Origin: Acanthosepion lycidas
Taxonomy: Eukaryota; Mollusca; Cephalopoda; Sepiida; Sepiidae
Assembly (NCBI GenBank): GCA_963932145.1
Contig: OZ010578.1
Coordinates: 25,226,316 to 25,290,315, forward strand
DNA length: 64,000 nt
Reading direction: 5' to 3'
Both the position numbers and the translations under genes were made by a program. Positions 11,841 to 23,424 of this stretch are shown here, one piece after another (position 1 is the stretch's first letter; each line of letters begins with the position of its first letter). The notes below the pieces were generated by a model. That model was given only the letters and a program-made list of their open reading frames with translations, had not been told where the DNA came from and made no database searches.

Positions 11841-13194
11841 TCTTAAGTCAAAGTGATTTGACGGCAGATGCCTCATTTTCGTCATACGAAAACCAAACGA
11901 AAACTATTGTTGTCATCTTCTCTACACCTTAGCGCTGAGCAAGTCCAGGACCCGTGTCTCCAATATGTGATAAGCTAAGATAACAGTTCGCCTCATATTA
12001 TCGCATTGATGTTTTATCAATATCTGTAAGACAACTAGTCAGAGAACAAAATCTCAGACACATTTGATCGCAAGCTCAAACTTTAATTTCAGGATCAATC
12101 TTATCTTTGTAAATATCTGCTTATTTACTTATTTGGGTCATTTTCCATTGCGTAAAAGATGAACTTATTATCTGTAAGTTTCTTTTTGCAGGGTCTTCTA
12201 CTCTGGTCGTCTTGTGCCACACTAAAGGAAAATATATATTTTAAATGCGCACAAAAGTTCCTGATGCCCACTTTCTTCATTTGAAAGTGAATGCGCAGTT
12301 GAAAACTAGTTTTGAGCGTTCTAAATTCAGTGCCTTTTGTCGTTCTATTAGAAAAAAGAAAAGAATAAAAAGGGGTTTGGGCGAGGTACAAATGCCATAT
12401 TGCGTGTTGTTCCTTTACAAAACTGGTGAACAACAGCAGAAGCGAAGAAGATGATTGATAAATTCAATGGAGAAGATTCGATTGGAAGCATCACATCACA
12501 TAGGAACAAAAAGTAATAAGCTTATTGTTGTATTCATATGCAAATCCCCATCATATAGATAACAATTGATACAGCTAGATGTTAAGTTAATATGGGATTG
12601 GTATTCTTTGAAAATTAGTCCAATCTATAGGGGCTTTACTCCAGGCAGTACCTCTCCCTCGGGAAGGGGCTGGGTTTATTACACAGTACCTAAGTCGTCC
12701 TCAAAAGAGGAAGTGCTGAGAGGGCTTGTGAATTATTGCAAGGTATTACCTTAAGATCCATTTTAAACCTCGACTTTGTGTCACATCCAGTTACGACGTA
12801 GACGCTCTCGTAAATACCACTAATCATTACCTTGAAGACGAATCTACTAGAGAATTAGTAGTGAATACTTTCAACTAATTATAGTGTACAGCAGTTGCCA
12901 TTGTCTTTTCTTACCTATCTCTAATAGTTCAGCTGGAAAAAAGAACTTGTTTGTAACTGTCAGTAGCACAAAAACAAAGCCAGTATCGTTTCACCATTAT
13001 CGCCCAGACAGTGGGTTTTCTCTAGTCACAATGAACATTTTCACTCATAATGAAGCTCTCTACTTTGAGCGACTAGTGGATTTGAAGATCACTCCAGACT
13101 TCAAGTGGAACGCATGTTTACATACAGACAATTTTCATCTTTATTATTATCATTATCACAACGTTTCTGCCGCTGCCCTCTTCGCCCTTCACTA

Positions 13195-13330
13195 GGTAAC
13201 TTTGAGAGAATTTCGAACCAAACCCTTTATTTAATCTACGGCGGTAGATTGTTCTTTTTCGCGCTTATCATGTCTACGGATATCTCGTCTAGTTTTTAAC
13301 GGTTCAGTTATTGCTCGCTCTGTTTCTACT
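13195..13330 (-). mobile_element. SINE family 1 fragment
   Basis: AACCCTTTATTTAATCTACGG and GTAGATTGTTCT are the reverse complement of the family-1 body (GAACAATCTACC...AATAAAGGGTTCAGTTCGAAA) found complete at 21325-21615 and 45225-45510. The tRNA-like head is missing. Confidence 0.6.
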
Positions 13331-13394
13331 GAAGTACAGTGTCAGTACAATTAATATATCACCAAATTCACGAATCAACACTTTAATCCATTAG

Positions 13395-13725
13395 GCTATA
13401 GTCTCTTGAAGGTTCGGGAGAATAATGGATAGCGGCTCCAATTGAGGAATCGGCGAACCGAGTTCGAATTACAGTCAAGTTCATTACATTCATTTACGTG
13501 CTAATACTCTTGGGAAAATTATGAATCAATCTCTTTGCGCATAAATGAATATAACGAACCCAACTGGAATTGGAACTCGGCTCTCCGATTTCCAATTCCG
13601 AGCTGTTATCAATCATCCAAATTTACAGTACCTGATATTTTCAAGCGGTCACCCATTTAGCACTGACCAGGATCGACGTTGTTTAACTACGGTAATCGTA
13701 CAAGAACCGACGTTTCAACGTGATA
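13395..13725. mobile_element. Two inverted copies of SINE family 2, one with 5S rRNA-like head
   Basis: On the + strand 13415-13545 carries a tRNA-like A box (AATGGATAGCGG) and B box (GAGTTCGAATTAC). Then 13545-13725 is a minus-strand copy. Its reverse complement reads AACAACGTCGATCCTGGTCA, then a GTGCTAAATGGGTGACCGCTTG block, which follows eukaryotic 5S rRNA from the internal promoter to the 3' end, and then a tRNA-like portion with GAGTTCCAATTCC. The copies face tail to tail. The 5S part is too diverged to be a functional 5S gene. Confidence 0.65.
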
Positions 13726-14284
13726 TAATTGTAAGTCTGTAAGATGTGGAAAACTTGTTCTAATGAAAACCAGATTCAAGAATTCACGGTAAGCTCTTTC
13801 AGATCAAAAGCTGTCGTACTTTATTCAAAAAGGTATTGAAAAGCTGTCTGATTAAGTGGCAAAAGCCATTGCAAAGAATAGTAGATATAGAATTGAATAA
13901 AATGTTATTTTATTTTATTTTTTTTTAAATATAATTCATGAACAAAACGGAAATTATTTTTGACTCAACCTAATAATTTGATTATTATACACATTTTATT
14001 ACTGTCCTCATCTTGGTTGTTTCAGTCACAAATTTTCAGCATACAAGTTTAATGCTCTGAGTCACTGACCGATTTAGTAAAAGAGTTGGTCAAGTGTATT
14101 TAATTACTTGGCAGTTATGAGTTCAATCGGTAGAGTAGCGCGAAAAAAAAAAAGTAAAAGAAAAAAATACTCAGATTCATTGGAAGAGACAGACAAATGA
14201 CATCATCAGACTGAATGCAATCGAAATAATTAACATGGCATGGATAGCAGAAAACAAATAGTCTAATCCTTTAAATTGAATAAA

Positions 14285-14405
14285 GAGTTTGATTCGAACT
14301 TTCGACAATGTTACTGAATATGTCAAATACCTGAAGAAGGCCGAAGGTACAAAGGCAGAAACGCTATGACTATAACAGCTTAGATGAGGACATTATATAA
14401 TAGTT
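14285..14405 (+). mobile_element. SINE family 1, 3' half
   Basis: AATAAAGAGTTTGATTCGAA, then ACCTGAAGAAGGCCGAAGG, CAGAAACG and AGATGAGGACA, in the same order as in complete family-1 copies. The tRNA-like head is absent (5' truncation). Confidence 0.6.
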
Positions 14406-14757
14406 TTATATGATTTAATATTTTTTTTTGGTTTTTGCCACATTTCATAACTGAGGACACCAATTCCACAGAATTAAAGAAGCAGTTTTGAATAAATCTG
14501 AATTCGATTCCCATACTTCGAGACCTCCTCACTCATCGACGATGACAATATGTTAACCGAAGCTGTCATAATTAATCTCTGTTCTCTTCTCGTAATTTTC
14601 TGCCACCGTTTCTTCTGACCCTACGCCACAATTATTGATTACAAATTATATTTATTACTGACCGCTTTCATTAGAGATATTGAGAGAGTATAATTATGAT
14701 ATTATTAATTAATCAACAAACGATTAATCTTTGAAATATTCCTTGATTTTAAAACTG

Positions 14758-14763
14758 TTTATT
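14758..14763 (-). promoter_or_regulatory. Candidate polyadenylation signal of gene B
   Basis: AATAAA on the minus strand about 280 nt after the gene B stop codon; another lies at 14651-14656. In such AT-rich DNA the hexamer is common, so the choice is uncertain. Confidence 0.3.
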
Positions 14764-15039
14764 TAGAGTTTTTATCTGGTTTTTCTTTTATCTTATTTCT
14801 CTTGTTTTCTATTGTGTTGTTCAGGTCGTTCTTGCATTCTATGATCATTAAGCAAGTATTATGAATCGGATATAAAGAATTTTACTTATGACCCTTTGTT
14901 ACCTAATGGCTAAGTCGTTATCCATGTCAGACAAGATATCAAAGGTAGTGTTGTAGATTCTAAAAACGATATGAACGTTGTAACAGAAGCAGATGAAATA
15001 GGATGAAAAATATAAAAATTGAAAACGCTTATTTTAAAA

Positions 15040-15228
15040 CTAAAATCCCTGGATGACAGGTTCTGGCGTCGGGTAGGGGTTTCGGTGTTCCAATATGACT
15101 TCAATTCTCTGGCGGATTCTGTCCCTCAATTCAATCCACGTCTCGCCCAGCTGGCTGCTGAAGGATCGGAAGAATTCCAAGGCTTGCCGAGCAACTTTTT
15201 TGCTAACGGTCGTCACGTGAGACAAAAA
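15040..15228 (-). CDS. Gene B exon 7, terminal coding exon
   Basis: Acceptor TTATTAG (reverse strand), open to TAG. It encodes 62 residues from FLSHVTTVSKKVARQALEFF to the tail PTPEPVIQGF. It is the counterpart of gene A exon 7 (FINNIKSAQV...AIEFF...TPIPAI). It lies 10.7 kb from exon 6, the longest intron in the window. Confidence 0.82.
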   Translation of the reverse strand, partial: FLSHVTTVSKKVARQALEFFRSFSSQLGETWIELRDRIRQRIEVILEHRNPYPTPEPVIQGF

Positions 15229-18200
15229 CTAATAAGAAACAAAACAAACAATATATCATTGGAAATCTTTTTACGTAATCGTAAATTTTATGCTTGAGAT
15301 TCAATTCCAATTGACAAAACAAACAATAAATCGGAAAAAAAGTAGAGGATGAGAGGAAATCAATATTCATGATTTAAACATTTTTGCCGAATTAAGTTTT
15401 AACATGGCGTCTGAATTTCATCTTCGAAAAGAAATTGAGTGATTTAACTGATATATAAAAATATAGCAAATTCCGCTTACGAATAAAGGGTACTTTAAGA
15501 CACCTCTTATAATATGAAAATATTTCGGCTTAAAATAACCCATAAAGGGTTAACAAACCGCAAAAACAAATTAATAATATAAAATGGACAGTTTAGACAT
15601 TGCCAAACGCCATTATTTTACTCTTGCCGTACAAATGGCGATATATTTTGTAAAGTTTTGTGAAGCTATCTTCCGGCTTCTTGTCAACTTTGTTAATCAT
15701 CATCATTTGTCTTCTTAATTCTCGTTATTTTATTGTAAGTATATTCAATGCTTCGCTAAAAAAGAGCATACCCTGATGAAAAAATCCCCAAACTTGATAA
15801 ACAATTTTTTTTATCGTCTGAATGTTTATCCTATTATTAAGAGGAAAGACCAAAATATTTTTTGATTATTTAAAAAAAAAAAAATCCTTCCTGGCACATT
15901 CGAAATTTTAGTTAAAAATCTTGTTTTTTCTTTTGAATCAGCAAAATTTACATAAAAGATCATGTAAACAAAAGTGAAATTCTCCGTTTAAAAATATTGT
16001 AAAATTCAATTATACTTTTTTCAAAATTATTTCAGAAAAATTAAAGTTTACTTAATGTAAATGGAATCAAACATTACTTAATTTTTAGTAGAAAAAAACG
16101 TAGTTGGAAATAAGAGAAGAATGTCCAACCGTGGTGATTGATTTTGGAGGTGTGAATTGACGTTTATATCAATGTATCGACAACTAACGTCAGGGCAATT
16201 TATCGGGCGGAAGGACAGAAGTTACAATATTTTCGAATTTTAAGTGAACCAGCTTATTTAACTATAAAGTAATTCTTAAAAATTAAATACTTTCAAAAGT
16301 CTAATAATTTATTGATTTTTTAGGTACTTTTTTAACGAAGATATGTCCAAAGCCTGCACTGTTCCCGTCCCTAAAATTGAATCTAAAAAAGAAAAAAATA
16401 ATAATTACGCTATGTCATTCTCTGAAAAAGAAAAAAAATGAGTATATTTAAAAAAATGAAAAGAAAATGCTTAGTGAAATATGTAAAAAAAAAAAAAAAA
16501 AAATTAGAAAATTCGACGATGATGAATTTGATACGTGCTAACCAGAAAGAAATCAACGGAAATTGTGAGGCCGGATCTTCGATATCAGGAGAAACAACTC
16601 TTAAAACATGTGACATTGTTTCTGAATTGTGCCTCCGTAGTTTTGCCGGAAATGTTTTTAATACATTTTTGGCATATTAAAAAATTATTTTAAAAATACA
16701 AACGCTTCGCAAATTGTAATAAGCTTTTAAATTTAAGATCTGTAAAAATAGATCTTTTAATAAGAACATTTCCAGAGATATACATATTCAAACTTAATTT
16801 TAAAATATTTAACAACTTTATCACATTTTGTATTTAAACTTGAAAAAAAAAATTCTTGTAAAAATTCATTTTTCATCGGAAAAATATTTGGGCTTTAGAC
16901 AATAATGTCCATAGCATATATTATTCATAAAAGCCATTAAAAGTTTTTGTAATTAAATAGTCTTAGTTTTATTGGGTTTTGTATTTTACAATTTAGAGTT
17001 AATTTTGGCTAGAAACGCTTCTCGATTTACAAAAAAAAAAAAAAAAAATAATCGATGATTTATATTCTTCAAAGTCTTCTACATTTAATTAAAAAAAAAT
17101 CACAAAAATACATATAGCTGAGTTTTTATAAAATTAAGTACGTTTGGCAGGTGTAACAAATATAAATATATTTTAATTAACACTTTCTAAAACACATTTC
17201 TAAAATAATTTAATTATTTTTTGAATAAGTTCTGAAAGTTTCATTAAAGTCCGATAATTATTTGATTTGTGCAAGAATTTCGAAATTAATGTCTTTTCCA
17301 ACTTAAAAAGCACTAAAAACTAGTGCTAAATATTACGCGACAACTGACGTAAAAAATCAAGATTTTAATCAAAATTTCGAACGTGATAGAAAGGATTAAA
17401 AAACTTTAAAAAATAATTAAAAATACTTTGGTCTTTCCTTTTGATAATAACAAACATTTTGGCGATAAAAAATTATTTTTAAGTTTTTCATAATGCTATA
17501 CTGATTTTTTTCGATGAATTATTGAATATTGTCTTTCATTAATTGTATATTTTCTCTAAAACTTGAGTCTTTGTGGCTCTATTGCCTTGATTCTCGTGAA
17601 AGGATTAAAAATCCATAATATTATCAAGTTCTCTTATAAAAGTTTGTGTATATATGTATGCAGAAATATATATGAATGGGAATGTAAATATGTACATGTA
17701 TGAAGAAGTATACAACAAAAATTGGCTCTAATATACATAATGTTTTTAAATATATTTGACCAACTATTATTGTACTTTTGTCAGCTTCACGATTTTGTAA
17801 AAATCGATGAAAGAGTCCATCATCGTAATAAGAAAGGCATTACCAAATGGTGTTGCCAGTGTAAAGAATATCGGACTAGTCCAGAAAAGTAATGAACTGA
17901 AGGAAAGATGACATGTTTTGATGACATGTTTTGATGACACTCCAAAAAATTAACGAATTTTAAACTGAATATAAATACTAATAGAAGTAATATAATAATT
18001 TAATGTAATTGGCAATTATTATTCATTTCATTTAGTATATATATTATTATTATTTGAAGTCATAAATGCATTGTTTATTACCAATTTTTAAAAATTTTCC
18101 GTAGTTACCATTTTTTTCTGTATTAGTATTGAATTGCATTTGTACAATTAACCTGAAGATCGTTTGTGTTATTTTTCCTTTCTGTTTTTGTTTACCTAAA

Positions 18201-19356
18201 ATTATATTTTTCAACTTTGTATTTTCTACTCTCCTTCATTTTTATCTATTGATAGTTTAGATGCTAGTACTATCAAAAAGCTAGTATGAATTATTTTATG
18301 TTAAATAATGAATTAATCGGCGAGTATTTTAGGCTTGAATCCCGATATATATTTTCATTTTTTGTTTCTGCTTTCTGTTTCTAAAATTCTAACTTTTCGA
18401 TATTAGTATTTGTTTATTTATGTACTATTTCGTAATTGCTCTTGCTTTCCAGTGTTTTTGTTTACTCAGTGTTTTATATACTAAAAAAAAAACGTTCTTT
18501 TTGAAACACTTAATGTATATAATGTCTATAGCATGTTGTAGTGGAGGAGCTTGCGCATCACTGGGAACCTAAATGCAATGCCGTCGGGAGCCTCGACTCC
18601 TGGTAGGATCACCCATGTCACTAAGGATTCAGGAAAAGGACCAGACTAATCACGATCCCACGCCCGGCGTGTAGACGGTCAAGGCGACGTTCTATGTATG
18701 AGAACAAGTTGGCAGCCCAGTGCATGCTGTCATCATGAACCTGCCTGTCAAGCCCTAGTTTGTCACAGCGGATGTTATCAGCTTAAGTGTGAATGCTATG
18801 GAATGGTAACCCATGAACCATCTCTTACTGTTCGTAGCCAAAGCTTTCATGCGCAAAGACTTTTCTTCTTCTCACGTCTAAATGGTATAGAATGCGAAGG
18901 CTAGAGGCAGAATGATCATTGATTGGCCAGAGTGACACTTGGGCGGGGCATTCTGAAAATGATGGTGCGAATTCAACAGAGGGTCTCGAGAATTCTAACG
19001 CGTCAATATGTCTCCCACACCAAGGTTTGCGACCGGCTTATACATCTGCGGAGGGACGCTGAGCCAGCGTTCGAAATGCTTTCCTGTCACGTCAGTCCTA
19101 CTCCTGCCTCTTATAATCCAAGTTGCTAGGGTTAATAAAACGAATACTAAAAGTAATTGACCCTTATTCTTGATACTGTTATTACTGTTTATTAATAGCG
19201 TGAGGATTCCGTAACGACACAGAAAGCAATATTAAAGAAGAGCAGTCCACGAGCAAACAACATTTTTCGAAAACATCAAAAATACAAATAAAAGAGACGA
19301 AGATTGACCAAAGAAAAGCCAGGCGTCTCTTCAGATCTCTATCTATAAAAGGCAGG

Positions 19357-19398
<42 letters not shown>

Positions 19399-22328
19399 CG
19401 AATGCACGGACGCAATTTTCGACGGATTTGCACCAAAATTTACATGCACATGCTCCAAATTAGCGGGAAGACCGACTTTGCATTCCCCAACTCCCACCGA
19501 TAGTGGAAATAATCGATTTTTTCAAGCTTCTACGGCAGTTTTCATATAGTTTGCGGCCATTTTCTACTGGCCAGAGTGAGAGCTTATAGCTGGTTGTCAC
19601 GAATAGGCAGGAAGATTCTATTGGCCAGCTTGAGAGCCAACAGCTGACTGACACGAATGTTAACTAGCATGCTAGCATGCAAAAAAATATCGATAGCTGC
19701 ATTCGTCACAAGTGGGAAAAGTTTAAATCTCCATGGCACTTTACTCCAATTGGTTCATTCGCTTGCTTAAACTCAACGTTGATTCTGATTCCTCAGAACT
19801 GGATTGGATGTAAAAAAGTATTTGTTGTTAACATTCTTTTTTCATTCGGTTTTTCCAGTTACGAGTCCTTTTTTAAAGCTGATCGTTTTGTGTTCATTTT
19901 GTTTAGTCCTTTTTTCGTAAAAGATTTAATGTTTAGTATAGAGCTTAGAAAAAATTCGCAGTGTGAGATAGGCAAGAAGTAAGGCATGTAACAACCTGAG
20001 AACAGCAAAGGGCACCCCTTTAAAGGTTAGGAAGGGCAAAAAATATTTTAAGTCAAGTGATAGCGATTGCTGTATGAGTCGTATGATTTTTGAATCAAGC
20101 ACGGGTAACGCCGGGTCATGCTGCTAGTCCAACATAAGACTCATTTCACAAAGAAGGAAATTTCGATGAGCATCTTAATACTTGACAACGAATTCCGTTA
20201 ACGTCGACGACAGAAATGACTTAGTTTGTTAGTTTCTTTTTTGATCGCTTGATGTCACACGTTTTCGGCCATTATATTAAATTGTGAGAATCTGAAAGTT
20301 TCTTCTGAGGAGACTCGCTTCCAATCCATCGGGAACTCTTCTTTCATGGATGAATATTTAGACCATGAAGTTACCAAAATTGTCATACTGTAGCTACCAT
20401 GTATGCCTTTCGATTTTATTTTACGCTGTATTCTTGAGAGCATAATAGTTGAGTGATACTACCGGAAGTACTACTGAGGAAGGCCGACGAAAATAATCAT
20501 AAAAACAGTTGTTCTCTACCTATTTTATGAAGAATTTTTAGAATTGTTGTTTGTTGGCTGATCAATATTCCGATAGATTCAATCGATTCATGACTTGAAA
20601 CCGTGCTTACGTTATTGGTAATTGCGTACAATCAGGAATTAAGACTAAGGACATCATTAGTAGTATGCAGTAATACATGAAATAAGCACAGGTACTAACT
20701 TGAATCAGTAAATAAAAATAATTTGCAGATAACTCTTTAAGAAGTCATGGAACGATTTGACACTATTTTTAATACTATGAATGTATCCCCTTTCGTAAAT
20801 GATAAAAATCCATATTTTTCGGTTTTAACAAATGTTGTTGGTAAGGGCAGGTCTTCTTATCTTTATGTGACGAGAACCTTCAGGACTTAGGTAATCATAG
20901 CTCTCCACAACTTGTCCTTCGTAGCTCTTAACAAATTTTGTCTTTTTGTTATTTTTCCTAAATTTTGTTCCGCCATCCATTTAATTAAGCTCACTAAATA
21001 CGTTGTTTTTCTCTGTCATGTGAGTATCTGATTTTTCAAACCTGCTTTCCTCATTAGATGCCTCAGAAATTTCATCTGTCTCTTCGAAATATTAAGCATA
21101 AGTTTTCTTTTTTTTCTTGACATTGTTTCTGGAACTTTCTCGTTGCTAAAATATTCGGCCCATCGTATTCTCAGCTCCTTCTTTAGAACAACATCACTGC
21201 TGCGACAAGTCTCTTCTAAAACTTTGAGGAGGTTGTCCAGCATTCACTGCCATATGACTGGTACCATGTGACAGTTTAGTACTCTTTACTTTGTTTCCGA
21301 CGAAATCTATTTCTGGGCTGTTGTTCTCATCTTTGTGGCCCAGTGGATAAAAGCGTTGGATGGATCCAGTGACTTGATCCAAAGAGTTGTGAGTTCAATA
21401 CCTGGCAGATGTGAAGAAAAACTTGAGCTAAAGGGAGATAACTAAGACATCCGGAAGAGGCATGGCACGTGGAACTAGAACAATCTACCTCAGTGGACGA
21501 AATAAAGAGTTCAGTTCGAAATTTCCATTACCTGAAGAAGGCTGAAGCATACAGCGGCCGAAACGTGAATATAGCAACAAAGATGAGGATAACAATCTAA
21601 ACAATATAAATAATGTATATGATGGATATGTTGAAAAGCTTTACTTTAGCTTTAGCGATAAGAATTCTTTCAGATAGTTAACAGTATCTCAGAACACATT
21701 TCTTCGAGTGTTTGTCTAATATAAATCCTACTCCTCTTTCATTTTTCTCTCCGCTTGCATATATGATCCTGTGCTTGTCATTGGCGAATTTGTTTTCCCA
21801 ACTCGTTTCATATACGTTTAAAATATTAACATTTAACCTGTTCATTTTTAATTTTTGTTTTTTGCAAACAGTCGCTGGATGAAGGCCAAATGACACCTGT
21901 CACTCAGCTTCCTTTACGGGGCGAGGGATCAATTCCACGGAGTTTGACCCACTTTACGCCATTTATGATAACACTTGTTGGATTACAGCCAGGTGACACG
22001 TGTCTCACGTGTCGGTCCGTACTAGGCGTGAAGTTAATTCCAATAGACTTAACCCCCTTGATGCCGTTAGCTTTAATAAATTGTTTGTTAAATGCCATGA
22101 GATTTCTTGGAATTAATAGTGGAGTGTTTTTCCGTTGCCTTCTCCACAGTGATTTATTGTGACGCTACGCATTGACTCGTGAAGAGTTCCTCCGCCATAT
22201 AATATATTTTATTTTTCATCGTAAACTCTTACTAACAACCCGTCTCAATTGCAGTCGTGTAGCCGGTTTAGTGGGTGAACATCCAACAATAGCATACACA
22301 CATACTCACACACACATCCATATTATGA

Positions 22329-22388
<60 letters not shown>

Positions 22389-23363
22389 CGCGTTTCGTCT
22401 TTTCTAGGTTTCATCAGATCCCAAAAATGAAACAAAGAAATGTATGTATGTGTATTCGTGTGTATGCTTAAATAATAAATCATAGTACTTTTTCTCTCTG
22501 GCGTCTCTGATCTTTTGGATCTAGTGAAGCCTAGAAAGGCGAAACTCGTAATCAAATCTAATGTCAATGAAACGTTTTCCATTTGTCAAATTTCTTAAAA
22601 ATGTTGTCGGGATTCTACCGCAGAGGCTAAAGAGGCCCAGAGTTGCATGCATTTTTCGCAACGCTAGAATAAAATAACTTACCTCCAGATCGAACAAAGA
22701 TTCGAATATAGCTCGCGTGTAAACTGTTCAAAGAAGAAAGAAATGGCGGCTTCGCGGGTTACGTACTTAAAACAGATAGAACCGGGAGTCAGATTACGTA
22801 TTTAAAACAGATAGATCCCACGAGATTATCTTTGCGCATATGTAATTTTTGGGTGTCAATGATGCATAAAAACGGGGAGAACAAGGCGACAGGCAGAACC
22901 TTTTACTGTCGTGTCGAACAGGTTATACGTGTTGCGGACGGTAGAGAGTTGGAGAGAAAGCTAATTGCGGGCATTATTTGCAAAGAAAGAACCAAAAAAG
23001 ATTAAAGCTTTTTTGCTACAGTTTTAACTTTTATGTTGACTTCAGCGTGTTACTAATTAAATTCTTTAATATTCGATTGCTGCCAAACTTTTCATATGAA
23101 TGAAAATCAGCAAAGATTATTCCCGCCAGCATTTTACCCTTTTTAATTTGCGAACGGATCAATTAAGTCGCGCCGTCAATTATCAGCAATTAATTAATGC
23201 AGTAAATCTTTTGCTACAAGTGTTTTTGACTAAAAACTTACAGTAGTAATTCATTTCGAAAGTTAAACTTTGTAAATGAAATGTGAAATATTTTGAAAAG
23301 TAAAAACGTGTTTTCTTTTCACAAAGATGTTATAGCTTTTTGAAAAATAATGCTTTTAAGAAA

Positions 23364-23424
<61 letters not shown>

